Shown here: positions 17,443 through 26,292 of the stretch, piece after piece
Numbering within the stretch: position 1 is the stretch's first letter
How the letters are laid out: every line of letters begins with the position of its first letter
Assembly (NCBI RefSeq): GCF_001040845.1
Contig: NZ_CP011941.1
Location: 949,744-1,013,743 of the forward strand
DNA length: 64,000 bases
Reading direction: 5' to 3'
Source: Synechococcus sp. WH 8020
Lineage (GTDB): Bacteria > Cyanobacteriota > Cyanobacteriia > PCC-6307 > Cyanobiaceae
Notes under the pieces: generated by a model
Seen by the model: the letters and a program-made list of their open reading frames with translations, nothing else
What the model was told of the DNA's origin: nothing
Databases searched by the model: none
Program-made: the position numbers and the translations under genes

Positions 17443-17919
17443 TCAAATCATCGGAAAATCAGGTGGAAGCAAGGCTTGGTCGGGCCATCCATCTTTTCCA
17501 TAAATGGCATCCAAAATCACGTTGAGAAGCGAAGGTTTCTGCTGGAGCTCTTCTTTTGCAGCCCATTGAATTTCGCTCAATTCCTCCTCCGAAACGTGAA
17601 GAGCTGCGATCAACTCGCGATAAGCCATCCGTTCTTTTGGATTGATATCCGATGCATCGCCTGGGTTCCGCGACACACCAGCCACCAAACAAGCCACTCG
17701 GACCGCTGTGCACTGATCGGTGTGATTCGTGAGCAACTTGGCCAGCTCAGTCAAACTTTGTGGCTGATTGGGTCTGTAATCAGGGGTGGTGTCCGTGAGA
17801 TAAAGGCGCTCAGGTAAGTCTTTGAGCAAACGCTCTTCCTCATCTGAAATCGAGCCATCACTCAGCGCGATGGACCTAGCAATCTGCAGAAGAACTTTTT
17901 GCGTGTTGTTGTCGCTCAC
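17443..17919 (-). CDS. TerB-like/helical acidic protein
   Basis: 158 residues from a GTG start. The N-terminal part (LLQIARSIALSDGSISDEEERLLKDL) resembles the TerB/DjlA-N helical domain, including the SDGxIxxEE pattern that marks the metal-binding helix pair; the later DINPKERMAYRELIAAL repeats the theme. The protein ends with a Pro-rich tail. TerB domains occur in membrane-associated stress complexes, but no other ter genes are near, so function is unknown. Convergent with acs; DUF1350 lies upstream on the same strand. Confidence 0.72.
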   Translation of the reverse strand: MSDNNTQKVLLQIARSIALSDGSISDEEERLLKDLPERLYLTDTTPDYRPNQPQSLTELAKLLTNHTDQCTAVRVACLVAGVSRNPGDASDINPKERMAYRELIAALHVSEEELSEIQWAAKEELQQKPSLLNVILDAIYGKDGWPDQALLPPDFPMI

Positions 17920-17944
17920 AACAATTGAACAAGAGCTTCCTTAA

Positions 17945-18688
17945 TCATGGCTGACGTTCAAGACCAAGTCGCACGTTGCTGATGGAATCAACCAATTGAC
18001 CGATCACCCTGGCTCTTGAAGGATCATCGGCCCAATCACCGAGAAGGCCCTGTCGAAGTCCAGCACTGGCCGGGGTGAGGTGATCTCCCTTCATGGAAAC
18101 AAACTGGCTTTGGTCATCGGATCGCCTGCTCAGCGCCTGCATCAAGTCCTGGCTTTGATCAAGCTGATCCGTCCCGAAGCGAATCACCAGGTTGTGGGGC
18201 TGTAAGTAATAGCGTTCAATCAAGCGCAGAGTTGCCTCTGGCCCAGGACTGAATTCCGTGACCACACCAAGGCTTGGCGCCAGGGTGCCAAGGAGGGGAA
18301 TCGACCGTTCAGCGGTGAAATTATTGAAACTCAACGCGACCATCGCAACACTGTTGCGTCCGCCATCCGGTGCAAGCAAATGCAACTTGCAGCCCAAGCT
18401 ATGACCGACGCGGACCGGAGCAAGATCTTGTCCTAAACGCTGATTTAAGGCAGAGCGACAGGTGCGAAGGGCCTGCCAACCTTCTCGGGCCTGCAGCTGA
18501 TGGTCGAAACCTGGCACAAAGCTCCAAGCGTGGACAGCGAACTGACGTGCAGCCAATCCTTCCAACAGACGCCGGTAACTGATCTGAGGATTGGTGGCGA
18601 GATAGCTTCCGCCAATAAATTCAATCAGTCCTTGCGGTGAGGCAGGCCAGAGGCACCAGCAGCCCTGTTGTCGCTGCCAGCGGCTCAT
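17945..18688 (-). CDS. DUF1350 alpha/beta-hydrolase-like protein
   Basis: 247 residues belonging to the cyanobacterial/plastid DUF1350 family, which looks like a divergent alpha/beta hydrolase. Visible: GLIEFIGGSYLATNPQISYR near the N-terminus, and VGHSLGCKLHLL, a GHSxG-type nucleophile elbow near residue 95, followed by SFNNFTAERSIP. The ATG overlaps the bcp stop by ATGA, so it is translated from the same mRNA as the peroxiredoxin. The enzymatic activity is unproven. Confidence 0.85.
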   Translation of the reverse strand: MSRWQRQQGCWCLWPASPQGLIEFIGGSYLATNPQISYRRLLEGLAARQFAVHAWSFVPGFDHQLQAREGWQALRTCRSALNQRLGQDLAPVRVGHSLGCKLHLLAPDGGRNSVAMVALSFNNFTAERSIPLLGTLAPSLGVVTEFSPGPEATLRLIERYYLQPHNLVIRFGTDQLDQSQDLMQALSRRSDDQSQFVSMKGDHLTPASAGLRQGLLGDWADDPSRARVIGQLVDSISNVRLGLERQP

Positions 18689-19143
18689 CCTTTTGACAGC
18701 TCCTTCACGATCCGCTCGGCTTCACGCACATGCGCCGGGCCATCGAGCATGTTGTTGAAGAGATGACGAATCGTGCCCTCCGCATCAATCACATAGGTCA
18801 CTCGTCCTGGAAGCAATCCAAGAACTTTCGGAACCCCAAAACTCGAACGCAGTTGTTGACCCTGGTCACTCAGGAGAGGGAACGGCAACTGGTAGCGCTG
18901 AGCAAATTTTCGATGACTCACAGCATCGTCGCTGCTGACACCCCACACCACAGCACCGAGAGCCTCGAAAGAGGAATAGGTATCGCGGAAGGCACACGCT
19001 TCTGCTGTGCAACCAGGGGTGTCGTCTTTGGGGTAGAAAAACAACACCAAGACCTTGTCATGCAGCTCATCACGACGACGCAGCACGCCGTCTTGATCTT
19101 CGAGGGCGATCTCTGGTGCCCGGTCTCCGATCGTGAGAGCCAT
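18685..19143 (-). CDS. bcp: Thiol peroxidase, Bcp/PrxQ family
   Basis: 152 residues from ATG 19143; a TTG at 19155 would add only four. It reduces hydroperoxides with thioredoxin. The peroxidatic Cys is in FFYPKDDTPGCTAEACAF, with the resolving Cys five residues later, the PrxQ arrangement; SDDAVSHRKFAQ and LLSDQG follow. Cytosolic, no signal peptide. Forms a two-gene unit with DUF1350. Confidence 0.95.
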   Translation of the reverse strand: MALTIGDRAPEIALEDQDGVLRRRDELHDKVLVLFFYPKDDTPGCTAEACAFRDTYSSFEALGAVVWGVSSDDAVSHRKFAQRYQLPFPLLSDQGQQLRSSFGVPKVLGLLPGRVTYVIDAEGTIRHLFNNMLDGPAHVREAERIVKELSKG

Positions 19144-19227
19144 GGAGGGAATCAAGAATTAGCGGCACCCTAGGAAGCACTTAGGGCAAGACGGGAGAAT
19201 GCCTGTCTGAACGGAAAAGCTGCAGTG

Positions 19228-20019
19228 ATGGAGTCAGGCGCAGTTCCTGGTCAATTAAATCTTCTGGGTGAATTCCAGGTAGAAGAGCCGGTAGCTCTTC
19301 CGATGCAACAGGAGCAAGAGAGCGATGAAGCAGCCGTTCAAACCCTGTTGATCATTGATACGGAAACCTCAGGCCTGGCACCTGAAGCGCATCACTGCCT
19401 CGAAATTGGCGCCATTTTGTTTGATGTCCCAAGCCGGCAGATTCTGGCCCAGATGTCTTGCCTCTTGCCCGTTGAATCCAATGCGGCTGAGGCCATCAAT
19501 CGCATCCCCGCCGCAGTCACTCGACTACCACAACCCTGGCAACCAGGACTCGACTACTTCCAGGAACTACTGAACGCTGCTGATCTACTGGTGGCCCATA
19601 ACGCGGCCTTTGACCGGCAATGGTTTGGAAGAGGCCGTCTTCCTGCAACAAATCTGCCCTGGCTTTGCAGCATGGAAGACATGCGTTGGCCCGAAGACAA
19701 GCAGCTCAGGTCACGACCTTCAGTCCGTGACTTGGCACTCGCCTATGAGATTCCGGTTTGGGCGGCCCATCGAGCGTTAACCGATTGCATCTATCTGGCA
19801 GAAGTGTTCCGCCGTTGCGATCAACTGGAACAACTCATCGAACGTGGATTGGAACCCCGTTCCTTAATGAGGGCTCAGATTTCCTATGACGATCGCCAGT
19901 TAGCTCGAGATGCAGGCTTCCGTTGGAATGATCCAGTGAAGGGGGCTTGGACCAGGCGTCTCAGCCAACGCGAAGTGGAAGAACTGCCATTTGCAGTTGT
20001 GCCCCAAGACGAGAGTTAA
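19228..20019 (+). CDS. DnaQ-like 3'-5' exonuclease
   Basis: 263 residues from ATG 19228 (a GTG precedes it by one codon). DEDDh exonuclease motifs: Exo I LLIIDTETSGL near residue 43, Exo II VAHNAAFDRQW near 120, and Exo III with AHRALTDCIYLAEV near 183. A C-terminal extension contains YDDRQLARDAGFRWN and GAWTRRLS, the short nucleic-acid-related module found in some phage and bacterial exonucleases. It is not the replicative epsilon subunit by context; probably repair or RNA trimming. Confidence 0.88.
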   Translation: MESGAVPGQLNLLGEFQVEEPVALPMQQEQESDEAAVQTLLIIDTETSGLAPEAHHCLEIGAILFDVPSRQILAQMSCLLPVESNAAEAINRIPAAVTRLPQPWQPGLDYFQELLNAADLLVAHNAAFDRQWFGRGRLPATNLPWLCSMEDMRWPEDKQLRSRPSVRDLALAYEIPVWAAHRALTDCIYLAEVFRRCDQLEQLIERGLEPRSLMRAQISYDDRQLARDAGFRWNDPVKGAWTRRLSQREVEELPFAVVPQDES

Positions 20020-20062
20020 CGTCAACCATCCTGATTTATTTCAGCAATCCGAAGCCACGTAG

Positions 20063-20449
20063 GTGATTTTTGAAGGGTCAGGCTCACGGCATCAGGCTGT
20101 CAGTACGGTTGTTCTCTCATTTCGGCCCAGCGTGCAGAGATTTCTCAGCCACTGCGAATTCCGGAGCTTTGATCCCTTACGGCAGCGCTTGAGGCGCTGG
20201 CAGGAGGTTCGCACCTGGGCCCGTCTGATCAGAGAAGCGGAATCCCTGTGGCACGTGGATGTTCGTGAGTTGAGGCGACTCGGAGCGATTGAACTTTCAC
20301 AGTTGCTGGACGAAGTGCCTCCGACGGAACGAATCCGAGTGAATCGCTGGCTCATTCGCTATTCCGTCGAAACGCGTTTGACCTGCCCTCAAAACGATCA
20401 AACCGCCACCCCCAGGACACACAAACATCAGGAACATGACGACCCATAA
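20063..20449 (+). CDS. Hypothetical basic protein
   Basis: 128 residues from a GTG. Arg-rich and helical in the middle (RQRLRRWQEVRTWARLIREAE), with a polar His/Lys/Asp tail. No family recognised. Coding is supported by a continuous frame with typical codon choice and by its position 43 bases after the exonuclease in the same direction. It ends about 40 bases before the candidate Pho box of pstS. Confidence 0.5.
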   Translation: MIFEGSGSRHQAVSTVVLSFRPSVQRFLSHCEFRSFDPLRQRLRRWQEVRTWARLIREAESLWHVDVRELRRLGAIELSQLLDEVPPTERIRVNRWLIRYSVETRLTCPQNDQTATPRTHKHQEHDDP

Positions 20450-20490
20450 TCCGAACGAAACGATGGATCAACACCAAGTAAATGAGAACC

Positions 20491-20520
20491 GATAACCAGT
20501 CCTTAACGCAACCTTTAAGT
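20491..20520 (+). promoter_or_regulatory. Candidate Pho box of pstS
   Basis: Three 8-base elements at 11-base period: GATAACCA (20491), CTTAACGC (20502) and CTTTAAGT (20513). They match the cyanobacterial Pho repeat CTTAACCT at 5, 6 and 5 of 8 positions. The array ends 47 bases before the pstS ATG, a position suited to PhoB/SphR activation. Confidence 0.5.
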
Positions 20521-20567
20521 GCCTATGGATACCAACACCTAAAACAAGCATGCAGTGATTTCGCAAC

Positions 20568-21572
20568 ATGCGTCGTCCTTTCTTGATTCGCTCATCCATG
20601 ACTCTCATGGGTGTAGCAGCAGGCCTAGGCCTTGCAGCCTGTACCAGTACAGAAAACAGCAACAGCAACATCGAAGGGACACTTGCAGCTGCTGGCGCTT
20701 CCTTTCCCGCAGCGATTTATCAACGTTGGTTTTCTGACCTAGCGCCACAAGGAATCCAAGTGAATTACCAATCCGTGGGTTCCGGAGCGGGTGTGCGCCA
20801 ATTCACTGCAGGCACGGTTGACTTCGGGGCTTCTGACAAGCCAATGAAACCCGAAGCCATTGAAAAAGTGAGTCGTGGTGTCGTGCAGATCCCGATGACG
20901 GCAGGTGCCATTGCCGTTGCTTACAACAACTCTGGTTGCAAACTTGAGTTATCACAAAAACAATTAGCAGGAATCTTTTTAGGCAACATTAATAATTACA
21001 GCGAACTTGGATGCGATCCAAAAGCCATCAAAATTGTTCATCGCTCCGATGGATCTGGCACCACCTACAACTTCACTAAGCACCTTTCAGCGATCAGCCC
21101 TGAATGGAAAGAAAATGTTGGAGCTGACAAGTCTGTTCAGTGGCCAACAGGAATTGGAGCGAAAGGAAACGAAGGAGTGTCTGCGCAACTTCAACAAATC
21201 GATGGTGGCATTGGCTACGTCGAGCTGGCCTATGTGAAAGGAGATCTCCAAGCAGCTGCTGCTGAAAACGGATCAGGGAAGAAAGTCTTCCCCACCAACA
21301 AAACTGCCAGTGAAGCACTGGGGTCCATCGATCTTGGTCCAGATCTGATCGGTGGCAACCCAAACCCCATGGGTGGATATCCAATCGTGACGTTCACATG
21401 GGTGCTGGCCTACGCCAACGACAATGCTGAAAAGCTCCCGCTTCTTCAGAAGACCTTTAATTACATGCTCTCGGACGAGGCCCAGTCCAAAGCTCCAGAG
21501 CTTGGTTATGTGTCACTTCCTCCAGAAGTGATCAGCAAAGCGAAGGATGCCGTTAACACACTTAAGGAGTAA
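20568..21572 (+). CDS. pstS: Phosphate ABC transporter substrate-binding lipoprotein
   Basis: 334 residues. A lipobox (GLGLAAC) near residue 25 indicates a lipid anchor; then the phosphate-binding loops GAGASFP-like AAAGASFPAAIYQRW, SVGSGAGVRQF and GASDKPMKPE, and the later RSDGSGTTYNFTKHLS. It captures phosphate, and arsenate poorly excluded, in the periplasm. No pstCAB follow; they are presumably elsewhere. A Pho-box-like array lies upstream and a strong terminator downstream, so it is a single-gene transcript. It adjoins the arsJ-gap pair. Confidence 0.96.
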   Translation: MRRPFLIRSSMTLMGVAAGLGLAACTSTENSNSNIEGTLAAAGASFPAAIYQRWFSDLAPQGIQVNYQSVGSGAGVRQFTAGTVDFGASDKPMKPEAIEKVSRGVVQIPMTAGAIAVAYNNSGCKLELSQKQLAGIFLGNINNYSELGCDPKAIKIVHRSDGSGTTYNFTKHLSAISPEWKENVGADKSVQWPTGIGAKGNEGVSAQLQQIDGGIGYVELAYVKGDLQAAAAENGSGKKVFPTNKTASEALGSIDLGPDLIGGNPNPMGGYPIVTFTWVLAYANDNAEKLPLLQKTFNYMLSDEAQSKAPELGYVSLPPEVISKAKDAVNTLKE

Positions 21573-21606
21573 TCTTTAGAAGAGCAACATATAAAAAGAA
21601 AGCCCA

Positions 21607-21635
21607 GGGGGGAGCAGAATGTTACCCCCCTTTTT
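21607..21635 (+). terminator. Rho-independent terminator of pstS
   Basis: Six-base GGGGGG/CCCCCC stem with a 12-base loop followed by five T residues, 34 bases after the pstS stop. Confidence 0.85.
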
Positions 21636-21847
21636 AATGATCAAAAATCTAATGCTTGTTACCCTGGGTCTGATCAAGAACAAGTCCGGGAAGGTCAGCA
21701 CAGCACAACTTCAACATCGCCGAAAAGCTAAAAAAACAACAAACGAATACGATCCAGGGAAAGACAAGAACAACTAACTTAACCACTTAAAACAAAAAAG
21801 GAATTCACACATAAAATCAATCAGAATTCTCTAATCAACTCGAGCAA

Positions 21848-23104
21848 TTACACTGATTTAATAGAGTTAACGCAATGCCTAGGCGGTAAAGGTAATTTGC
21901 AACTGCTCAAAAACGCTAGACCAACAAGAAGACAAGACATCCATAAACAAGCCTGCATTCCACCTAGCAAGAAAATACCTCCAGACAACAATGTCCCCGT
22001 CAAACGTCCCGCCGCATTCGCCATGTAATAAAAACCTACGTTGAGGCTGACGCTCTCAGAATCGGTGTACGAAAGCACCATGTAGGAGTGAATGGAGGAG
22101 TTCATCGCAAACACAATTCCAAAAGCAGCCAAACCAGCAGTGATGGCAATCGAAACATCTACCTCACGCCACAGCGCTACAGCGATGAGAGCCGGTATCG
22201 CAGTTAATAAGGCACTCCAGAACTGGAGGGATGAAACCCCAGGTGGAGTGTTTTTCCCCCAAAGACGACGTAAAGCAGGAGCAGAACCCTGAACGATGCC
22301 GTAACCAATCACCCAAAGGCCAAGAAAACCGCCAATCTCCCAGAAGTTCCACCCCAAAGACGCCTCGAGAAAGACGGGCAAAGCCACCACAAACCAAACA
22401 TCTCTAGCCCCAAACAAGAAAAAACGAGCCAAAGACAGAACATTGATCCCCTGAGATTTAGAGAGCAGGGAGGAAAACGACGGTTTGACCTTCATCTTGC
22501 CGAAATCAGCTGGCAAAACCAAGGTTGGCAGGAATGCAAATGCCAAACCCGCAGCCATCCAGCCGACTGCTGCATTGAAGCCCAAGGAGGTGAGAAGAAC
22601 ACCACCCAGAAAAAAACCTACGCCCTTGAGAGCATTTTTGGAGCCAGTAAGAATGGCAACCCATTTAAACAGTTGTGATTCACCGGCCTGCACATCATCT
22701 GCATTCACGGGAACAACGACCTTAATTGCGCTTTTAGCACTCATTTTGTTGAGGTCTTTTGCAATACCACTAACTGCCTGAGCCACCATTACATAACTCA
22801 CACTCAATAACTTAGGCCAGCTAGCAGCAACAGGTATCAGCATCAACAATGCAACAATCTGAAGCAAAGTACCAACCCATAACGTAAGACGTAACCCATA
22901 GCGAGCACCAATCAAACCACCATAGAGATTAGTGAGGATCCCAAAAAATTCATAAAAGAGAAACAAAAACGCAATCTCAAGAGTGGAGTAACCAAGTTCA
23001 TGGAAGTGAAACAACACCAACATGCGCAAGGCACCGTCAGTAAGCGTGAACGCCCAATAATTCGCAGTCACGATGCTGTATTGCTGCAGCGAAGAAAACC
23101 TCAT
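21848..23104 (-). CDS. arsJ: Organoarsenical efflux MFS transporter ArsJ
   Basis: 418 residues from ATG 23104, which overlaps the stop of the GAPDH gene by ATGA. About 12 hydrophobic helices; N-terminal YSIVTANYWAFTLTDGALRMLVLFHFHELGYS and the segment DLNKMSAKSAIKVVVP are characteristic of ArsJ. Known role: ArsJ exports 1-arseno-3-phosphoglycerate made from arsenate by a dedicated GAPDH, giving arsenate resistance. The tight coupling to such a GAPDH makes the call strong. In older marine cyanobacterial annotation the same gene is often listed as a generic MFS or chromate-like transporter. Confidence 0.93.
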   Translation of the reverse strand: MRFSSLQQYSIVTANYWAFTLTDGALRMLVLFHFHELGYSTLEIAFLFLFYEFFGILTNLYGGLIGARYGLRLTLWVGTLLQIVALLMLIPVAASWPKLLSVSYVMVAQAVSGIAKDLNKMSAKSAIKVVVPVNADDVQAGESQLFKWVAILTGSKNALKGVGFFLGGVLLTSLGFNAAVGWMAAGLAFAFLPTLVLPADFGKMKVKPSFSSLLSKSQGINVLSLARFFLFGARDVWFVVALPVFLEASLGWNFWEIGGFLGLWVIGYGIVQGSAPALRRLWGKNTPPGVSSLQFWSALLTAIPALIAVALWREVDVSIAITAGLAAFGIVFAMNSSIHSYMVLSYTDSESVSLNVGFYYMANAAGRLTGTLLSGGIFLLGGMQACLWMSCLLVGLAFLSSCKLPLPPRHCVNSIKSV

Positions 23105-24123
23105 TCCTCGAGGCAGGCCACATGGCATGCCAAATCCGCCATTCGTGAACTGTATCCCCATTCATTGTCATACCAAGCATAGACCTTAATTTGAGTGCCG
23201 TTGATGACCATGGTCGACAAGCCATCAATGATGGTACTGCGACTGTCATTGACATAATCCACAGACACCAATGGACGGGTTTCATAGCCAAGAATGCCCT
23301 GAAGTTCTCCATTGGCAGCGGCTTCAAAGGCTCCATTAACGTCCTCTATGCTCACTTCTTTCTCCAGTTCAAACACTGCATCAGTAAGGGATGCATTCAA
23401 CAGTGGAATTCTCACCGCATGACCATTCAACTTACCTTCTAATTCAGGAAAGATAAGACCGATAGCTTTTGCTGATCCAGTTGTGGTTGGAATCACACTT
23501 TGAAGACAGGATCTAGCACGTCGTAAGTCATTATGAAAGCCATCCACAACAACCTGTGTATTAGTGACATCGTGGAGTGTAGTAATCGAACCGTGCTTAA
23601 TCCCGAAGCTGTTATGAACAACCTGAACAATGGGTGCAAGACAGTTTGTCGTGCAAGATGCTGCTGTTACAACCTTGTGATGACTGGGGTCATAGAGATG
23701 GTGATTAATACCATAAACAATATTCAGAATATCAACGCCATCAACATCACCTGTAACTGGACAAGCAACCAGTATTCGCTTCAGGTTTAAAACATTTAAG
23801 AATAATTTGAGCGATTCTGATGTTTTAAATTTACCGCTACATTCTAGAAGCATTTCTACGCCAGATTCAATCCAGGAGGCACTCGCAGGATCACTCTCTG
23901 AGCTATATCGCACTTGCTGATCACCGACAAGAAATCCATTCAAGTGGGGGCAAACCTGATGTTGCCAGCGGCCATGAACAGAGTCAAAGTGAAGGAGATG
24001 GGCAGCAGCAACAGCATCACCAGCGCAATCGTTCACATGAACAATGTCAATGCCTGGACGGCCCCATAGCGCACGAAAAACGAGCCGACCAATCCGGCCA
24101 AAACCATTGATGCCAATTCGCAT
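23101..24123 (-). CDS. gap: ArsJ-associated glyceraldehyde-3-phosphate dehydrogenase
   Basis: 340 residues from ATG 24123 (MRIGINGFGRIGRL); the frame extends 12 codons further with no conservation. NAD-binding GFGRIGR at the N-terminus, catalytic Cys in ASCTTNCLAP near residue 155, PTTTGSAKAIGLIFPELEGKLNG near 213, and WYDNEWGYS near the end. It is distinct from the photosynthetic and glycolytic forms by its pairing with arsJ. In this pathway it uses arsenate in place of phosphate to make 1-arseno-3-phosphoglycerate. It may be phosphate-regulated through the box at 24174-24214. Confidence 0.93.
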   Translation of the reverse strand: MRIGINGFGRIGRLVFRALWGRPGIDIVHVNDCAGDAVAAAHLLHFDSVHGRWQHQVCPHLNGFLVGDQQVRYSSESDPASASWIESGVEMLLECSGKFKTSESLKLFLNVLNLKRILVACPVTGDVDGVDILNIVYGINHHLYDPSHHKVVTAASCTTNCLAPIVQVVHNSFGIKHGSITTLHDVTNTQVVVDGFHNDLRRARSCLQSVIPTTTGSAKAIGLIFPELEGKLNGHAVRIPLLNASLTDAVFELEKEVSIEDVNGAFEAAANGELQGILGYETRPLVSVDYVNDSRSTIIDGLSTMVINGTQIKVYAWYDNEWGYSSRMADLACHVACLEE

Positions 24124-24173
24124 CGAAGCTAAACAAAAGCTGTGTCCACATTTACTCACAACAGGGCCGCGGT

Positions 24174-24214
24174 ATGTTTAGAAAGGGTTAAAATACCGCT
24201 TAAGACAGGTAAAG
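24174..24214 (-). promoter_or_regulatory. Candidate Pho box of gap-arsJ
   Basis: On the plus strand ATGTTTAG (24174), GGGTTAAA (24185) and AGGTAAAG (24207) match AGGTTAAG, the reverse complement of the Pho repeat, at 6, 6 and 7 of 8 positions and fall on an 11-base period with one slot weak. They lie 51-91 bases upstream of the gap ATG in the gene's own orientation. Confidence 0.45.
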
Positions 24215-24431
24215 ATATGCCCTTCCTCAAGCACCACACCTAAAGCCAGCCATCAATGACTCAGGCAGGATGGTGGGATAATGAATTAAGAAGTAGTATC
24301 GAGAATGCATTCAGAAGAACAAGACGTTTTCAGTAAACGCAAAGCTCCTTAAACAAACCATTACCAGTTCTTTGCTCAGTGCTGAATGAGACTCCATAAG
24401 GTTATCTCAAATACCACGAGCTCATCGCGAA

Positions 24432-25094
24432 ATGGTTTGCACTCCTAGCAACTCCAGCGAATTCCTCGGAGATTTAGAAAACAGTTATCAACGTCGCCTT
24501 ATTCATTTCGATTCAGGAGCCAAGGTTCCCTTACTATCCGATCATCTTTGGATAGTCGTAAGAGGCATTGTCAAATTGAGTTGCCTCAATGAGCAAGGTG
24601 AAGATATTTTGATTGGACTTGCAGGAGCAAACGAACCTTTTGGAGAGCCATTAACGCACCTCAATCTTTACGAGGCCACGACTCTTGATCACTGCGACTT
24701 ACTTGGTCTGTCCATGCAAGACGTCAAGACCAATCCGGATCTGAGCAACAGTCTGATGAAGGCGATGATGCGCAGGACACGTCAGTCCGAATCGCTAATC
24801 GCCCTATTGGGTCTCCGTGGTGTTGAAAATCGCGTCAAAAGCTTTTTAGAACTTTTAGCAGAAGATTATGGCCATCCATGTGAACAAGGACTGAAACTAA
24901 ATTTACGCTTAACCCACCAGGAAATAGCCGGTGCAGTAAGCACAACTCGAGTCACCGTCACGAAGGTACTCGGTCAACTCAAAGAGAGCGGCTGGCTTCA
25001 ACATGACAACAATCAACGAATCATCGTGAGCTACCTTCCAAATCCCGTTAAATACAAAAACATTCCAACTCAAAAAACTTCTTCGAGCAGATAA
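24432..25094 (+). CDS. ptrA: Crp-family transcriptional regulator, PtrA-like
   Basis: 220 residues with an N-terminal cyclic-nucleotide-binding-like beta roll (RRLIHFDSGAKVPLLSDHLWIVVRGIVKLS) and a C-terminal HTH (LTHQEIAGAVSTTRVTVTKVL). In marine picocyanobacteria a Crp-type regulator named PtrA lies with pstS, arsenate genes and a porin and acts in the phosphate response below PhoB; the same neighbours are here. It is divergent from gap-arsJ over 308 bases and convergent with the response regulator. The symbol is assigned by context and is less certain than the family. Confidence 0.8.
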   Translation: MVCTPSNSSEFLGDLENSYQRRLIHFDSGAKVPLLSDHLWIVVRGIVKLSCLNEQGEDILIGLAGANEPFGEPLTHLNLYEATTLDHCDLLGLSMQDVKTNPDLSNSLMKAMMRRTRQSESLIALLGLRGVENRVKSFLELLAEDYGHPCEQGLKLNLRLTHQEIAGAVSTTRVTVTKVLGQLKESGWLQHDNNQRIIVSYLPNPVKYKNIPTQKTSSSR

Positions 25095-25235
25095 AATAAA
25101 AAAGCTAAAACAATAAACTTTGAGCCATAAATTGCATTAATTAATTTTTTTCAGGGAAGCTAGTGACAATTATCTGTTTTCAGTAGATTGACGATTGCAA
25201 CGAGTGGTGATCCATAGCGATACCTCAATTACAAA

Positions 25236-25958
25236 TCAACAAAAACGGTAGCCAAAACCTCGCACAGTAAATATCTTGGACGGACTAGAAGGATTAATTT
25301 CAATTTTTTCACGAAGCCAACGAATGTGAACATCAACCGTTTTTTTGTCACCAATATAATCGACTCCCCATATCTTATCTAAAAGCTCGTCTCGACTCCA
25401 AACTCTCTTAGGGTTTTGCATGAAAAGTTCGAGGAGTTTATATTCTTTAGGCGAAAGCTTGAGATCGCAACCATCACGACAAGCCCTGCATTCATCGGGA
25501 AAGAGCTTGAGATCACAACACTGAAACTCTTCAGGAGCCGTTCCTTTCAATGCGGCTCCACTCAATGGATGGCGTCGTAAAAGAGCTCTACAACGAGCTA
25601 AAAACTCACGATAGCCAAAGGGCTTCACTAAATAATCATCGGCACCAACTTCGAGACCTAACACACGATCAGCTTCCGTATTTAAACTACTGGTCATTAA
25701 AATAAGAGCTTGATTATTTTGCATCCTGAGTTTTCTACAAAGATCAAAACCACTGATCCCGGGTAGCTTGCGATCAAGAACAATCAATTCAAACTCTTCA
25801 CACTGTAAAAGATCCCATCCAAGCAATCCATTGTCCAAAGATTTAACATCAAATCCCTCTTCCCTGAGAGCTCCACACACCTGATCACGAATTTCTTCAT
25901 CTTGATCCAAAACCAACAGACGGGCGGCATGGGAGATATCAAAAAAATCGGATGTCAT
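25236..25958 (-). CDS. OmpR/PhoB-family response regulator (orphan, PhoB-like)
   Basis: 240 residues. Receiver domain: acidic pocket region LVLDQDEEIRD, phospho-acceptor Asp in LIVLDRKLPGISGFDL near residue 60, and Lys in DDYLVKPFGYREF near 112. The winged-helix domain (KEYKLLELF, KTVDVHIRWLREKIE, TVRGFGYRF) is of the PhoB/SphR/RpaB type. Between the domains is a cysteine cluster (QCCDLK, DECRACRDGCDLK) with six Cys in about 20 residues, not typical of PhoB. No histidine kinase is adjacent. Position in the phosphate/arsenate island suggests, but does not prove, phosphate control. Confidence 0.88.
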   Translation of the reverse strand: MTSDFFDISHAARLLVLDQDEEIRDQVCGALREEGFDVKSLDNGLLGWDLLQCEEFELIVLDRKLPGISGFDLCRKLRMQNNQALILMTSSLNTEADRVLGLEVGADDYLVKPFGYREFLARCRALLRRHPLSGAALKGTAPEEFQCCDLKLFPDECRACRDGCDLKLSPKEYKLLELFMQNPKRVWSRDELLDKIWGVDYIGDKKTVDVHIRWLREKIEINPSSPSKIFTVRGFGYRFC

Positions 25959-26221
25959 CTGGATATGAACAACTTGAAAAAATCCTTTAGGGACTCTCTC
26001 ATCAGTATAGCCAACGAGCTGTTTCTCTGTATAACTCTTGCCATCGATCGAGAAGCTAATGAGAACCAGGTAAGAGAGAGCAGGTAAACATGAAACGATC
26101 CAAAAGAGATTGATTCACTCCAACCGATCAGAGGGAATGCGACATCAGTTCATCCGCAGACAATGGGATACAGCCGTAAGAAGATATAGGGAAAAAACTC
26201 CATCATGAAATAGCAAACCAT

Positions 26222-26252
26222 AAAAAAGACCCCCAGCAAAAGCAGAGGGTCT
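26222..26252 (-). terminator. Rho-independent terminator of second porin
   Basis: On the minus strand AGACCCTCTGC pairs with GCTGGGGGTCT apart from a mismatch, followed by six T residues, about 40 bases after the porin stop. Confidence 0.7.
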
Positions 26253-26292
26253 GACATTAACAAGCTAACTGAGAATTAGTGTCAAACTCTCC

